Shown here: piece by piece, positions 14,523 to 22,979 of the stretch
How positions within the stretch are numbered: the first letter of the stretch is position 1
Layout: every line of letters begins with the position of its first letter
NCBI GenBank assembly: GCA_964433645.1
Contig: CAYSSK010000040.1
Location: 1-31,718, forward strand
Source of the DNA: Desulfofustis sp964433645
GTDB lineage: Bacteria; Desulfobacterota; Desulfobulbia; Desulfobulbales; Desulfocapsaceae
Direction of reading: 5' to 3'
DNA: 31,718 nt
Program-made: the position numbers and the translations under genes
Notes under the pieces: generated by a model
The model's database searches: none
Seen by the model: only the letters and a program-made list of their open reading frames with translations
Told to the model about the DNA's origin: nothing

Positions 14523-15410
14523 TCAGATGCGCAGGAATTTCTGCATCGAAAGATAACTGCCGACGGTGCACAGCAAAACGGATACGAAAATGATGGTCGT
14601 AACGGTCGGGCCCTGGAAAAAGGAGAATTCGAAAATGGTGAGGATTCCCGGACCGGAGAACCTGAGTTTGATCCAGTGAAACAGCGTGTAGAGAGAGATG
14701 ATCCCGACCGATGAGCCGAGGATGCCCTGCAGGACCCCTTCGATCAGAAACGGGGTGCGGATATAGTTGTTGGTGGCGCCGACCAGTCTGAGCAGCTCGA
14801 GTTCCGCCTGCCGGCCGAGGATGGTCAGGCGGATCGTATAGGAGACCATAAAGACCGTGGTCATGATCAGCAGGCCGCCGCTGAGCAGGACGACGATGGA
14901 CAGGAGCCGGGTAAAATAGTAGAAGCGCTCGATCCAGTCCTGGCCGTACTGGACTTTCAGGGTGCCCGGCAGCCGGGCCAGGTAGTCGGAGAACAGTTTG
15001 ACCTGACTGAGGCTGCGCAGGTTCTTCAGCGGTACCACTTCGATGGAGGCCGGCAGGAAATCGGGCGGCATGTCGTCGAGAACATCGCGGTCGTCGCCGA
15101 GTTGCTCGGAAAAGCGCTGATACGCTTCGGCCCTGGAAATAAAACGGATATCCTCGACCTCGTCGAAAGCGAGAATCTTGCGCCGGAGCTGCTCCTGCAT
15201 CTCCGGTCCCGGTTCTTCTTCCAGGTAGACGATGAGTCGCAGATCGTCGCCGAGTTTGTCGCCGACCCCGAGCATATTCATATAGACCAGGGAGAAAAAG
15301 GCGAAGATCAGCACCGACAGAGAGACGGTGAGCAGCGTCATGAACTGCGAAGGCCAGGTTTGCCTGAGGTTCCGGGCGACCTGGCGAAAGACGGCAAACC
15401 AGAAACTCAT
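14523..15410 (-). CDS. ftsX: Cell-division ABC transporter permease FtsX
   Basis: 295 residues with the FtsX layout: one N-terminal membrane helix (about 23-45, LLTVSLSVLIFAFFSLVYM), an extracytoplasmic loop to about residue 165, then three C-terminal helices. The family signature is the cytoplasmic stretch ELELLRLVGATNNYIRTPFL with IEGVLQG. Its outer loop is expected to recruit the coiled coil of the EnvC-like protein encoded next door, while FtsE powers the conformational change. The ATG overlaps the ftsE stop (ATGA), so the two are translationally coupled. Confidence 0.96.
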   Translation of the reverse strand: MSFWFAVFRQVARNLRQTWPSQFMTLLTVSLSVLIFAFFSLVYMNMLGVGDKLGDDLRLIVYLEEEPGPEMQEQLRRKILAFDEVEDIRFISRAEAYQRFSEQLGDDRDVLDDMPPDFLPASIEVVPLKNLRSLSQVKLFSDYLARLPGTLKVQYGQDWIERFYYFTRLLSIVVLLSGGLLIMTTVFMVSYTIRLTILGRQAELELLRLVGATNNYIRTPFLIEGVLQGILGSSVGIISLYTLFHWIKLRFSGPGILTIFEFSFFQGPTVTTIIFVSVLLCTVGSYLSMQKFLRI

Positions 15411-16102
15411 TGCGGTGCGCCCTCCCGGATCAGCTGCAGTTTGCCGCTGCGCAATTCCATGATGCGATGCCGGCTGTCGCGGTAGATCGAATCGTCATGG
15501 GTGGCGATGATCACGGTGGCCCCGGAGTGGTTGCACTTGGTCAGCAGTTCCATGACCCGTCTGGTGGTTGTTGCGTCCAGGTTGCCGGTCGGTTCGTCCA
15601 CCAGGATCAGGGTCGGCGAGTTGGCCACCGCCCGGGCCAGCGCGACGCGCTGTTGTTCGCCGCGGGACAACTCGCCGGTGATTGCGTCGTGCTTGTCGGC
15701 CAGGGCCAGCCGGTCGAGCAGGTCTCTGACCCGTTTTTTGATGTGCTGCGGTTTCTTGTAGGAGACTTCCATGGAGATGGCGACATTCTCGGCCACGGTC
15801 CGATCGGTCAGGAGTTTGAAGTCCTGGTAGGCGACGCCGATCTTCTGGCGCATCTTGGCCAGCGTCTTGCCGCGCAGTTTGTGGATGTCACGACCGGCGA
15901 TCTCGATCAGGCCGTTGGTCGGGGTCTCCATATTGCAGAGCAGTTTGAGAAAGGTGGTTTTACCGGCACCGCTCATGCCGATGAGAAAGAACATTTCTCC
16001 CTGCGCGATCGATACGGATACGTCGTAAAGTGCCCTGATATCGGGCTGATATATTTTGCTCACCTTGATCATTTCGATCATGGCGCCGTTGGTTTCGGTC
16101 AT
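15407..16102 (-). CDS. ftsE: Cell-division ATP-binding protein FtsE
   Basis: 231 residues, ABC ATPase. Walker A GMSGAGKTTF is at 42-51, the Q loop is around GVAYQDFKLL, the ABC signature is LSRGEQQRVALARA, Walker B is LILVDEPTGNLD, and the switch His is in VIIATHD. It works with FtsX to control cell-wall hydrolysis at the division site. ATG 16102 gives seven residues before MIEMIKVSKIY; ATG 16081 is also possible, and neither has a strong ribosome site. First gene of the ftsE-ftsX-envC-ctpA-DUF1992 operon. Confidence 0.96.
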   Translation of the reverse strand: MTETNGAMIEMIKVSKIYQPDIRALYDVSVSIAQGEMFFLIGMSGAGKTTFLKLLCNMETPTNGLIEIAGRDIHKLRGKTLAKMRQKIGVAYQDFKLLTDRTVAENVAISMEVSYKKPQHIKKRVRDLLDRLALADKHDAITGELSRGEQQRVALARAVANSPTLILVDEPTGNLDATTTRRVMELLTKCNHSGATVIIATHDDSIYRDSRHRIMELRSGKLQLIREGAPQ

Positions 16103-16165
16103 GGATCACGCATGGGGAGAAGGGACAATCATCCGTGGAATCAAATTTCCTTAATAATCTCTTAC

Positions 16166-16194
16166 TTTTTAATAGGATTGACGAGTCGTGTCAA
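16166..16194 (-). promoter_or_regulatory. Possible sigma-70 promoter of the ftsEX operon
   Basis: On the minus strand, TTGACA (16189-16194), a 17-base spacer and TAAAAA (16166-16171), 64 bases upstream of the ftsE start. The -35 is perfect and the -10 matches at 4 of 6. Confidence 0.4.
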
Positions 16195-16389
16195 TTTTAA
16201 AGCGACGCAGCGTCGGGAAAGAGGAATCGGGTCGCTGAGGTCGTCGGGAGGGGGCGGGGGGCAAGACTTTCTTCTTGCAACTTGCCCTGTTGGTGTTATT
16301 GTACTTGGTTTCGAACGAATCCGGCCGCTATTCCGGTGGCTGTCTACCCGAATGCCGGGTCTTCCGCGAGCGAGGAAAAGGAGAGAATC

Positions 16390-19218
16390 ATGGACTACAG
16401 GGCGACGCTGAATCTGCCCGAAACTTCATTCAAGATGAAGGCCAACCTGACCCAGAATGAACCGCTGATACTGAAGCGCTGGGATGCGGAAAACCTCTAT
16501 CAGCGGCTCCAGGAACGAAGTTCCGGACGGCCGCTGTTCGTCCTGCATGACGGCCCCCCTTACGCCAACGGCCATATCCATCTCGGCACCGCGTTCAACA
16601 AGATTCTCAAGGACATCATCCTGCGTTCCAAGCGGATGGCCGGTTTCAATGCACCCTACGTTCCCGGCTGGGACTGTCACGGCCTGCCGATCGAGCATAA
16701 CGTCGACAAGGAATTGGGTGACAAGAAAAAGACCATTCCCACCCTGTCCAAGCGGCGTGCCTGCCGGAGTTACGCGGAAAAGTGGATCAAGATCCAGAAA
16801 AACGAGTTTAAGCGCCTCGGGGTGCTCGGCGACTGGGAACGGCCGTATCTGACCATGAGTTACGACTACGAGGCCACCATCGCCCGGGAATTCAACAAAT
16901 TTCTGCTCTCCGGAGCGGTGGTCAGAAGCAAGAAGCCGGTCTACTGGTGCTCGACCTGTGTCACCGCGCTGGCCGAGGCCGAGGTCGAATACCATGAACA
17001 TACCTCGCCGTCGATCTACGTGAAATTCCCTCTCAACGGCGATCTCACCGATATCGATGCCAAACTGGCCGGGGTGCCGGCTGCCGTCGTCATCTGGACC
17101 ACGACACCGTGGACCTTACCGGCCAACCTGGCCGTGGCCCTGCACCCCGACCTTACATATAGTGGCGTGCGCGTCGGCGACGAACTGTTGATCATGGCCA
17201 AGGATCTGGTGGCCCGGGTCATGGCCGAGTGGGATGTCGACGATTGGACGATCGAATGCACCTTTGCTGCCGCCTTGCTGGAGAAGCACACCTGCCGACA
17301 CCCTTTCATGGAGCGCGACTCGCTGCTGGTGCTGGCCGACTACGTGACGCTCGAGGCCGGTACCGGCTGCGTGCATACCGCTCCCGGGCACGGTGCCGAT
17401 GACTATCAGACCGGCCTGCGCTACGGGCTGGATATTCTCTCACCGCTCGACGATGACGGCTTTTACACTGCCGAGGCCGGCGTTTATGAAGGGCTGCGCG
17501 TCCCCGAGGTGAACGATCGGATCAACGCTGACCTGGCCGAATCCGGCCACCTGCTCCACCAGGCATCGATCACGCACAGCTACCCGCATTGCTGGCGCTG
17601 CAAGCAGCCGGTCATCTACCGGGCGACGCCGCAATGGTTCATCTCCATGGAGCACGACCAGCTGCGCGCAAAATCGCTGGAGCAGATCCGCCGGGTGGTC
17701 TGGACGCCGGGGTGGGGCATGCAGCGCATCTACTCGATGATCGAAAACCGTCCCGACTGGTGTCTGTCGCGGCAGCGTGCCTGGGGCGTACCGATCACGG
17801 TGATCAGTTGCCGCGAGTGCGGGAAGGTGATCAACGACGAGACGATTGGCGACAGGATCGATGAATTGTTTCTCCAGGAAGGGGCCGATGCCTGGTTCAG
17901 CCACGGTGTTGATGATTTCCTGCCGCCCGACACAACGTGCGTCTCCTGCGGGTCCGTGGAATTTCGGCAGGAGACCGATATCCTCGATGTCTGGTTCGAT
18001 TCCGGGGTCAGCCATGCCGCGGTCTGTGAGCGCCACGAACAGTTGAGCTCGCCGGCCGACCTCTACCTGGAGGGCAGCGATCAGCATCGCGGCTGGTTCC
18101 ACAGTGCCCTGCTGACCTCGGTGGGCACCAGGGGGCGGGCTCCGTATAAAGGGGTGTTGACCCACGGCTACGTGGTCGACGGCCAGGGCAAGAAAATGTC
18201 CAAATCGGTGGGCAACGTCGTTGCCCCGCAGGAAGTGATCGAACAGTACGGTGCCGAGATCCTGCGACTGTGGGTCGCCAGCGAAGACTATCGCGACGAT
18301 GTCAAGGTGTCCGACGGTATCCTGCGGCAGGTGACCGAATCGTATCGTAAGATCCGCAACACCATTCGCTACATGCTCGGCAATCTCGCCGATTTCCAGC
18401 CGGATCACCACGCGGTCCCGCTGGAGCGGCTCGACGAGTTGGATCGCTGGGCCCTGGCCCGGTTCGAGGAAGTCAAGGAGAAGATCGTCGCCGCTTACCA
18501 ACGCTACGAGTTCCACGCCGTCTACCATGCGCTCAACTACTTTTGCGGCATGACCATGAGCGCCTTTTACCTCGACATCATCAAGGACCGCCTGTACGCG
18601 TCCGGCACCGATTCACCGTTGCGGCGCGGCGCCCAGACCGTGCTCCGGGAGATCGTCGAGGGGGTGCTGCAGTTGATGGCGCCGATCCTCTGTTTTACCG
18701 CCGCCGAGGCCTGGGATGCGTTGCACGGCCGCGACAGGCAGGACGATCTGGCCGGTGGCATCTTCTTTACCGATTTCCCGGCGGCCGACCGGCGCAATCA
18801 CTTGGACGAAGCGGCCGAGCAGCGCTGGAAGCGGTTGGCCCGGATCCGTGGTGATATTACCCGGGTGCTGGAAAAGGCGCGGGCCGGCAAGACTATCGGT
18901 CATTCACTGGAGGCCGAGGTGCTCGTGGCCGGCGAAGGCGATCTCGCCGCATTTCTTGCCGACCATTGGCAGACCTTGAAAGAGATCACCATCGTTTCTT
19001 CCTTGCGGCTTGTCGAGCCCCGGGAGTTGGCGGGTCATGAGGTATCGACCGGCGAAGAGGCCGAGGGCCTGCGGGTGGCCGTCGGGCCGGCGCCGGGAGA
19101 AAAATGTGAGCGCTGCTGGATCAGGTCGACCAGTGTTGGGGAGGCCGCCGCCCATCCGACCATCTGCGACCGGTGTCTTGGCGTGATCAGCGTAATGAAC
19201 CTGCATGAGCAGTCCTGA
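16390..19218 (+). CDS. ileS: Isoleucyl-tRNA synthetase
   Basis: 942 residues, class I aminoacyl-tRNA synthetase charging tRNA-Ile. The HIGH signature is GHIHLG at 61-66 within DGPPYANGHIHLGTAFNKIL, and KMSKS is at 602-606. The editing CP1 domain is recognisable (VIWTTTPWTLPANLAVALHP and GTGCVHTAPGHGADDYQTG), and the C-terminal zinc ribbon has KCERCWIRS and CDRCLGVI (about residue 905 on). Bacterial type-1 form. ATG 16390 has AAGGAG 8 bases upstream; the longer frame back to 16282 has no family support. It is followed by lspA after 2 bases, so it leads the ileS-lspA-fabD-bio operon. No T-box leader is recognisable upstream. Confidence 0.97.
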   Translation: MDYRATLNLPETSFKMKANLTQNEPLILKRWDAENLYQRLQERSSGRPLFVLHDGPPYANGHIHLGTAFNKILKDIILRSKRMAGFNAPYVPGWDCHGLPIEHNVDKELGDKKKTIPTLSKRRACRSYAEKWIKIQKNEFKRLGVLGDWERPYLTMSYDYEATIAREFNKFLLSGAVVRSKKPVYWCSTCVTALAEAEVEYHEHTSPSIYVKFPLNGDLTDIDAKLAGVPAAVVIWTTTPWTLPANLAVALHPDLTYSGVRVGDELLIMAKDLVARVMAEWDVDDWTIECTFAAALLEKHTCRHPFMERDSLLVLADYVTLEAGTGCVHTAPGHGADDYQTGLRYGLDILSPLDDDGFYTAEAGVYEGLRVPEVNDRINADLAESGHLLHQASITHSYPHCWRCKQPVIYRATPQWFISMEHDQLRAKSLEQIRRVVWTPGWGMQRIYSMIENRPDWCLSRQRAWGVPITVISCRECGKVINDETIGDRIDELFLQEGADAWFSHGVDDFLPPDTTCVSCGSVEFRQETDILDVWFDSGVSHAAVCERHEQLSSPADLYLEGSDQHRGWFHSALLTSVGTRGRAPYKGVLTHGYVVDGQGKKMSKSVGNVVAPQEVIEQYGAEILRLWVASEDYRDDVKVSDGILRQVTESYRKIRNTIRYMLGNLADFQPDHHAVPLERLDELDRWALARFEEVKEKIVAAYQRYEFHAVYHALNYFCGMTMSAFYLDIIKDRLYASGTDSPLRRGAQTVLREIVEGVLQLMAPILCFTAAEAWDALHGRDRQDDLAGGIFFTDFPAADRRNHLDEAAEQRWKRLARIRGDITRVLEKARAGKTIGHSLEAEVLVAGEGDLAAFLADHWQTLKEITIVSSLRLVEPRELAGHEVSTGEEAEGLRVAVGPAPGEKCERCWIRSTSVGEAAAHPTICDRCLGVISVMNLHEQS

Positions 19219-19220
19219 CG

Positions 19221-19709
19221 GTGCGCCTTTATTTCCTGATTTTCGTCGTCATCCTCGTCGGTGACCAGCTGAGCAAGTTGGTTATTGTCGCCCATCTGCC
19301 TCTCTATGATGTACGTGAGGTGATTCCCGGCCTGTTCAACCTGGTCCATGTGACCAACAAGGGGGCGGCTTTTTCGCTGTTCGCCTCGGTCGAATCGCCG
19401 GTGCGGCACTATTTCTTCGTTGTCGTCAACAGCCTGGCCGTGCTCGGTTTGACCGGTGCCGCCTGGAAAATCGGCGGTGACCTGAGGCGCCTCTACCGCA
19501 TCTCGTTTGCCTTGATCGCCGCCGGGGCGCTCGGCAATCTGATCGATCGGCTGCGTCACGGCGCCGTTACCGATTTTCTTGATTTTTATGTTGGCAGTTA
19601 TCACTGGCCGGCCTTTAACGTGGCGGATTCTTCGATCTGCGTCGGGGTCGGGGTGATGGTTCTTGCCAATGTCCTCGATATTCGCAACGAGAAAAGGAGA
19701 AGGAAATGA
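19221..19709 (+). CDS. lspA: Signal peptidase II (lipoprotein signal peptidase)
   Basis: 162 residues, inner-membrane aspartyl protease that removes signal peptides from diacylglyceryl prolipoproteins. Four hydrophobic helices are visible. Conserved blocks: VGDQLSKLV, the family-typical VHVTNKGAAFSLF, GALGNLIDRLRHGAVTDFLD and WPAFNVADSSI. The two catalytic Asp are expected in VTDFLD and NVADS. It starts at GTG 19221, 2 bases after the ileS stop; the ileS-lspA pairing is very common in bacteria. Confidence 0.96.
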   Translation: MRLYFLIFVVILVGDQLSKLVIVAHLPLYDVREVIPGLFNLVHVTNKGAAFSLFASVESPVRHYFFVVVNSLAVLGLTGAAWKIGGDLRRLYRISFALIAAGALGNLIDRLRHGAVTDFLDFYVGSYHWPAFNVADSSICVGVGVMVLANVLDIRNEKRRRK

Positions 19710-20659
19710 AGCTTGGGGTTCTCTTCCCCGGCCAGGGATCGCAATTCGTCGGAATGGGCCGGGAGTTCATCGACAGCCTGCCCGAGTGCGAGGCGATCAT
19801 GGCCACCGCCGAAGCGGTCTGCGATTTTCCGCTGCGCCGCCTCTGTCTCGACGGCCCGCTGGAGGAGCTGACCCGGGCGGCGGTGCTGCAGCCGGCCATC
19901 ACCGTGACCAACCTGATGTGCCTGCAGGCGCTGCGCCTTCGCCTGCCGCAGGACCTGCCGGTCTCCTGCTGGGCCGGCCACAGCCTCGGTGAGTTTTCCG
20001 CCCTCTGCGCGGCCGGTGTGATCTCGGTTGAAGATACGATCCGGCTCGTGGAACGGCGCGGCTTTTTCATGGAGCGGGAAGGCCGCATGCACCCCGGCGG
20101 CATGCGCGCCGTGCTCGGTTGCGCCATCGACGAGGTAGAAGCGGCGGTGGCCGGGTATCGGGGCGGCGGCACCGTGACGGTGGCCAATTACAATACCCCG
20201 CGACAGATCGTCGTCGCCGGCAGCGAGGGGGCCCTGGACGAGGTCTGCGCAGTGCTGGCCGAGCAGGGCGCTCGCGTGATCGCGCTCAATGTCAGCGTCG
20301 CCAATCACTCGCCGCTGGTGGCCGGCGCAGTGCCGGATTTTGCCGCTTTTCTCGAGACGGTTACCTTCAATCGCCCGCAGCTGCCGGTCTATTGCAACGT
20401 CACCGCGCGACCGCTCGAAGAGCCGGCGGCCATCAAAGAGATCATGGCCCGACAGATTATTTCCCGGGTACGCTGGCACGAGAGTATCATCGCTATGATC
20501 GACGATGGTGTCGACACCTTTATCGAGGTCGGACCGAAAAATGTCCTCAAGGGGATGATGCGCAAGATTATTCCCAAAGGACGGCAGATTACCGCTCTGC
20601 AGTTCGACAGCCCGGAGGGGTTGGCCGAGTGTCTGCGCACAATCACCAGTGATGACTGA
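19706..20659 (+). CDS. fabD: ACP S-malonyltransferase
   Basis: 317 residues. It moves malonyl from CoA to acyl carrier protein, the feed step of fatty acid synthesis. N-terminal FPGQGSQFVGMG is the oxyanion/Gln motif; the nucleophile is Ser93 in GHSLGEFSAL; the Arg is in ERRGFFME; and the catalytic His is in VSVANHSPLVAG. Length is standard. The ATG overlaps the lspA stop (ATGA), with AAGGAGAAGG just upstream. It is unusual for fabD to head a biotin cluster: here it would make malonyl-ACP, the substrate of BioC encoded five genes downstream. It may be the only fabD or a dedicated copy. Confidence 0.95.
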   Translation: MKLGVLFPGQGSQFVGMGREFIDSLPECEAIMATAEAVCDFPLRRLCLDGPLEELTRAAVLQPAITVTNLMCLQALRLRLPQDLPVSCWAGHSLGEFSALCAAGVISVEDTIRLVERRGFFMEREGRMHPGGMRAVLGCAIDEVEAAVAGYRGGGTVTVANYNTPRQIVVAGSEGALDEVCAVLAEQGARVIALNVSVANHSPLVAGAVPDFAAFLETVTFNRPQLPVYCNVTARPLEEPAAIKEIMARQIISRVRWHESIIAMIDDGVDTFIEVGPKNVLKGMMRKIIPKGRQITALQFDSPEGLAECLRTITSDD

Positions 20660-21671
20660 CCGGAGTACTCATCCCGGGTTTGGATCGGTGCGCGATGCCG
20701 ACGTGCAGGAGTGGCTGGCGCGGATTATCGGCGGCGAACAGCCGGCCTTGGAGGATGCTCTTCAGCTGGCCGACACCGCCGCCCCGCAGGAACTCTGGGC
20801 GGCCGCCGACGAAGTGCGGCGCAGGGTGCACGGCGATCGCTTCGATTATTGCTCGATCATCAACGCCCGCTCCGGCAAATGCTCGGAGAACTGCCGGTTC
20901 TGTGCCCAGTCGTCGCGCTACCCAACGGACATCGAGACCTATGACCGGGTCGACTACCGGGAGGTGCGTCGGCAGGCCCTGGAAAACGAGGGGTTCGGTG
21001 TGGGGCGCTTTTCCCTGGTCACCGCCGGCCGCGACGTGTCTTCGGCCGATCTCGCTGTCTTTGCCGCAATGTACGAGCGGCTCCGCGAGGAAACCGGACT
21101 GTCGCTCTGCGCTTCGATGGGCTTTCTCACCCCGGAAAAGGCCCGGCGGCTTGCCGTCGCCGGGGTCAGGCGGTATCATTGTAATCTGGAGACCTGCCGC
21201 AGCTTCTTTGCCGAGGTCTGTACGACCCATAGCTGGCAGGAGAAGGTGGACACCATTGAGATCGCCCGGCAGGCCGGCATGGACATCTGCTCCGGCGGCA
21301 TCATCGGGCTGGGTGAGAGCTTTCGGCAACGCGTGGAGTTGGCGGTCGAGCTGCGGGATCTCGGCGTTTTATCGATCCCGATCAATATCCTCACCCCGAT
21401 ACCCGGTACGCCGCTGGCCGAGCGACCCGAATTGACGATAGAAGAGGTGCTCACCGCCATTGCCCTGTTCCGCCTGATCAATCCCGGTGCGGTGATCAGG
21501 CTGGCCGGCGGGCGGGCGCGGTTCGGCGAGCTCCAGTATCGTTTTTTTCTGGCCGGCGCCAACGGGGCCATCGTCGGCAATTATCTGACCACCACCGGCA
21601 ACAGCATCGCCGAGGATATCGCTATGATCGAGTCCCTCGGCTATCGGCCGGTGGCGGGCAACGAGGAGTGA
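20652..21671 (+). CDS. bioB: Biotin synthase
   Basis: 339 residues, radical SAM enzyme that inserts sulfur into dethiobiotin. The 4Fe-4S motif is C77-x3-C81-x2-C84 in RSGKCSENCRFCAQSS. The 2Fe-2S ligands are expected in SLCASMGFL, HCNLETCRSFF and DICSGGIIGLGE, and the Arg in LAGGRARF. Length is normal. ATG 20652 lies inside the end of fabD (8-base overlap); GTG 20649 just before is also in frame. Translationally coupled to fabD. Confidence 0.96.
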   Translation: MTDRSTHPGFGSVRDADVQEWLARIIGGEQPALEDALQLADTAAPQELWAAADEVRRRVHGDRFDYCSIINARSGKCSENCRFCAQSSRYPTDIETYDRVDYREVRRQALENEGFGVGRFSLVTAGRDVSSADLAVFAAMYERLREETGLSLCASMGFLTPEKARRLAVAGVRRYHCNLETCRSFFAEVCTTHSWQEKVDTIEIARQAGMDICSGGIIGLGESFRQRVELAVELRDLGVLSIPINILTPIPGTPLAERPELTIEEVLTAIALFRLINPGAVIRLAGGRARFGELQYRFFLAGANGAIVGNYLTTTGNSIAEDIAMIESLGYRPVAGNEE

Positions 21672-21674
21672 GAA

Positions 21675-22979
21675 GTGGAGTCGAAAGCGGAAATACGCAG
21701 CCTGTTGGATTTTGACCGGGACCATCTCTGGCACCCCTACACCTCGATCAGCGAGCCGCTGCCGGTCTTGCCGGTGGCCGAGGCCGGCGGTGTCCGGCTG
21801 CGGCTGATGGACGGCCGCGAATTGATCGACGGTATGGCGTCCTGGTGGTCGGCGATTCACGGTTACGGCCATCCCCGCCTGGTGGCGGCCCTGCAGGAGC
21901 AGGCGACCAGCCTCAGCCACGTGATGTTCGGCGGTCTGACCCACCGGCCGGCCGTCGAACTCGGCCGGCGGCTCGTGGCCCTGGCCCCGGACGGGCTGGA
22001 GCGGGTCTTTCTCTGCGATTCCGGATCGGTCGCCGTCGAGGTCGCGATGAAAATGGCTCTGCAGTACCACTATGCGCGCGGTCGGTCCGATAAGTGCCGC
22101 TTCGCCACCATTCGGTCCGGCTATCACGGCGATACCTTTCACGCGATGTCGGTCTGCGACCCGGTGACCGGCATGCACCATATCTTTGGTGGGGTGCTGC
22201 CGAAATACCATTTCGCGCCGCCGCCCCAATGCTCGTTTCACGAGGAATGGGACCCGGAGGACAGTGAGGCCCTGGAGGAGTTGATCGCCGGGAACCACGA
22301 GGAGTTGTGCGCCCTGATCCTCGAGCCGATCGTCCAGGGTGCCGGCGGCATGCGCTTTTATCATCCAAACTACCTGAAAGAGGCCCGCCGCCTCTGCGAT
22401 GCATACGATCTGCTGCTCATCGCCGATGAAATCGCCACCGGCTTCGGTCGCAGCGGCGAGCTGTTCGCCTGCAACCACGCCGAGATCACGCCGGATATCA
22501 TGTGTCTCGGCAAGGCCTTGACCGGCGGTTTCATGACCTTGGCGGCGGTGCTCGCCACCGATCGCGTCGGTAGTACCATCTCCGGGGCGACGCCCGGCGT
22601 GTTCATGCACGGCCCGACCTTTATGGGAAATCCACTGGCCTGCCGGGTGGCGGTCGAATCGATCGATCTGTTGCTCGCCTCCGACTGGCGGGAGAACGTG
22701 GCCCGGATCGAACGGGGCCTCACCGACGGGTTGGCGCCGTGCCGGGTTCTGCCGCGGGTTGCCGATGTGCGGGTGCTCGGGGCGATCGGGGTGGTCGAGT
22801 TGCAACGACCGGTTGATGCGGCCGCCATCCAGCGACGCTTCGTGGTCAGGGGGGTCTGGGTGCGGCCGTTCGGCAGGCTCGTCTATCTGATGCCGCCCTA
22901 TTGTATCGGAGACGACGACCTGCAGACATTGTGCGGCGCCGTCGCCGCCACCGTGGCCGAGGAGGAGGCGGGGCGGTGA
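21675..22979 (+). CDS. bioA: Adenosylmethionine-8-amino-7-oxononanoate aminotransferase
   Basis: 434 residues, PLP-dependent class III aminotransferase that converts KAPA to DAPA with S-adenosylmethionine as amino donor. It begins with the BioA-typical FDRDHLWHPYTSISEPLPV and has DGMASWWSAIHGYGHP (substrate Trp pair), the PLP-phosphate region FLCDSGSVAVEVAMKMALQY, DEIATGFGRSGELFAC with the PLP Asp, and the Schiff-base Lys in CLGKALTGGF near residue 280. The start is GTG 21675 with GAGGAG upstream, 3 bases after the bioB stop. Confidence 0.96.
   Translation: MESKAEIRSLLDFDRDHLWHPYTSISEPLPVLPVAEAGGVRLRLMDGRELIDGMASWWSAIHGYGHPRLVAALQEQATSLSHVMFGGLTHRPAVELGRRLVALAPDGLERVFLCDSGSVAVEVAMKMALQYHYARGRSDKCRFATIRSGYHGDTFHAMSVCDPVTGMHHIFGGVLPKYHFAPPPQCSFHEEWDPEDSEALEELIAGNHEELCALILEPIVQGAGGMRFYHPNYLKEARRLCDAYDLLLIADEIATGFGRSGELFACNHAEITPDIMCLGKALTGGFMTLAAVLATDRVGSTISGATPGVFMHGPTFMGNPLACRVAVESIDLLLASDWRENVARIERGLTDGLAPCRVLPRVADVRVLGAIGVVELQRPVDAAAIQRRFVVRGVWVRPFGRLVYLMPPYCIGDDDLQTLCGAVAATVAEEEAGR

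Noticed and set aside
16261..16278. GCAAG/CTTGC hairpin before ileS as a T-box or leader element
   Set aside because: Only five base pairs and no T-box signature sequence or terminator pair.
17440..18528. Long minus-strand open frame of 362 codons
   Set aside because: It lies wholly antisense to ileS, has no motif or ribosome site, and results from the GC-rich codon pattern.
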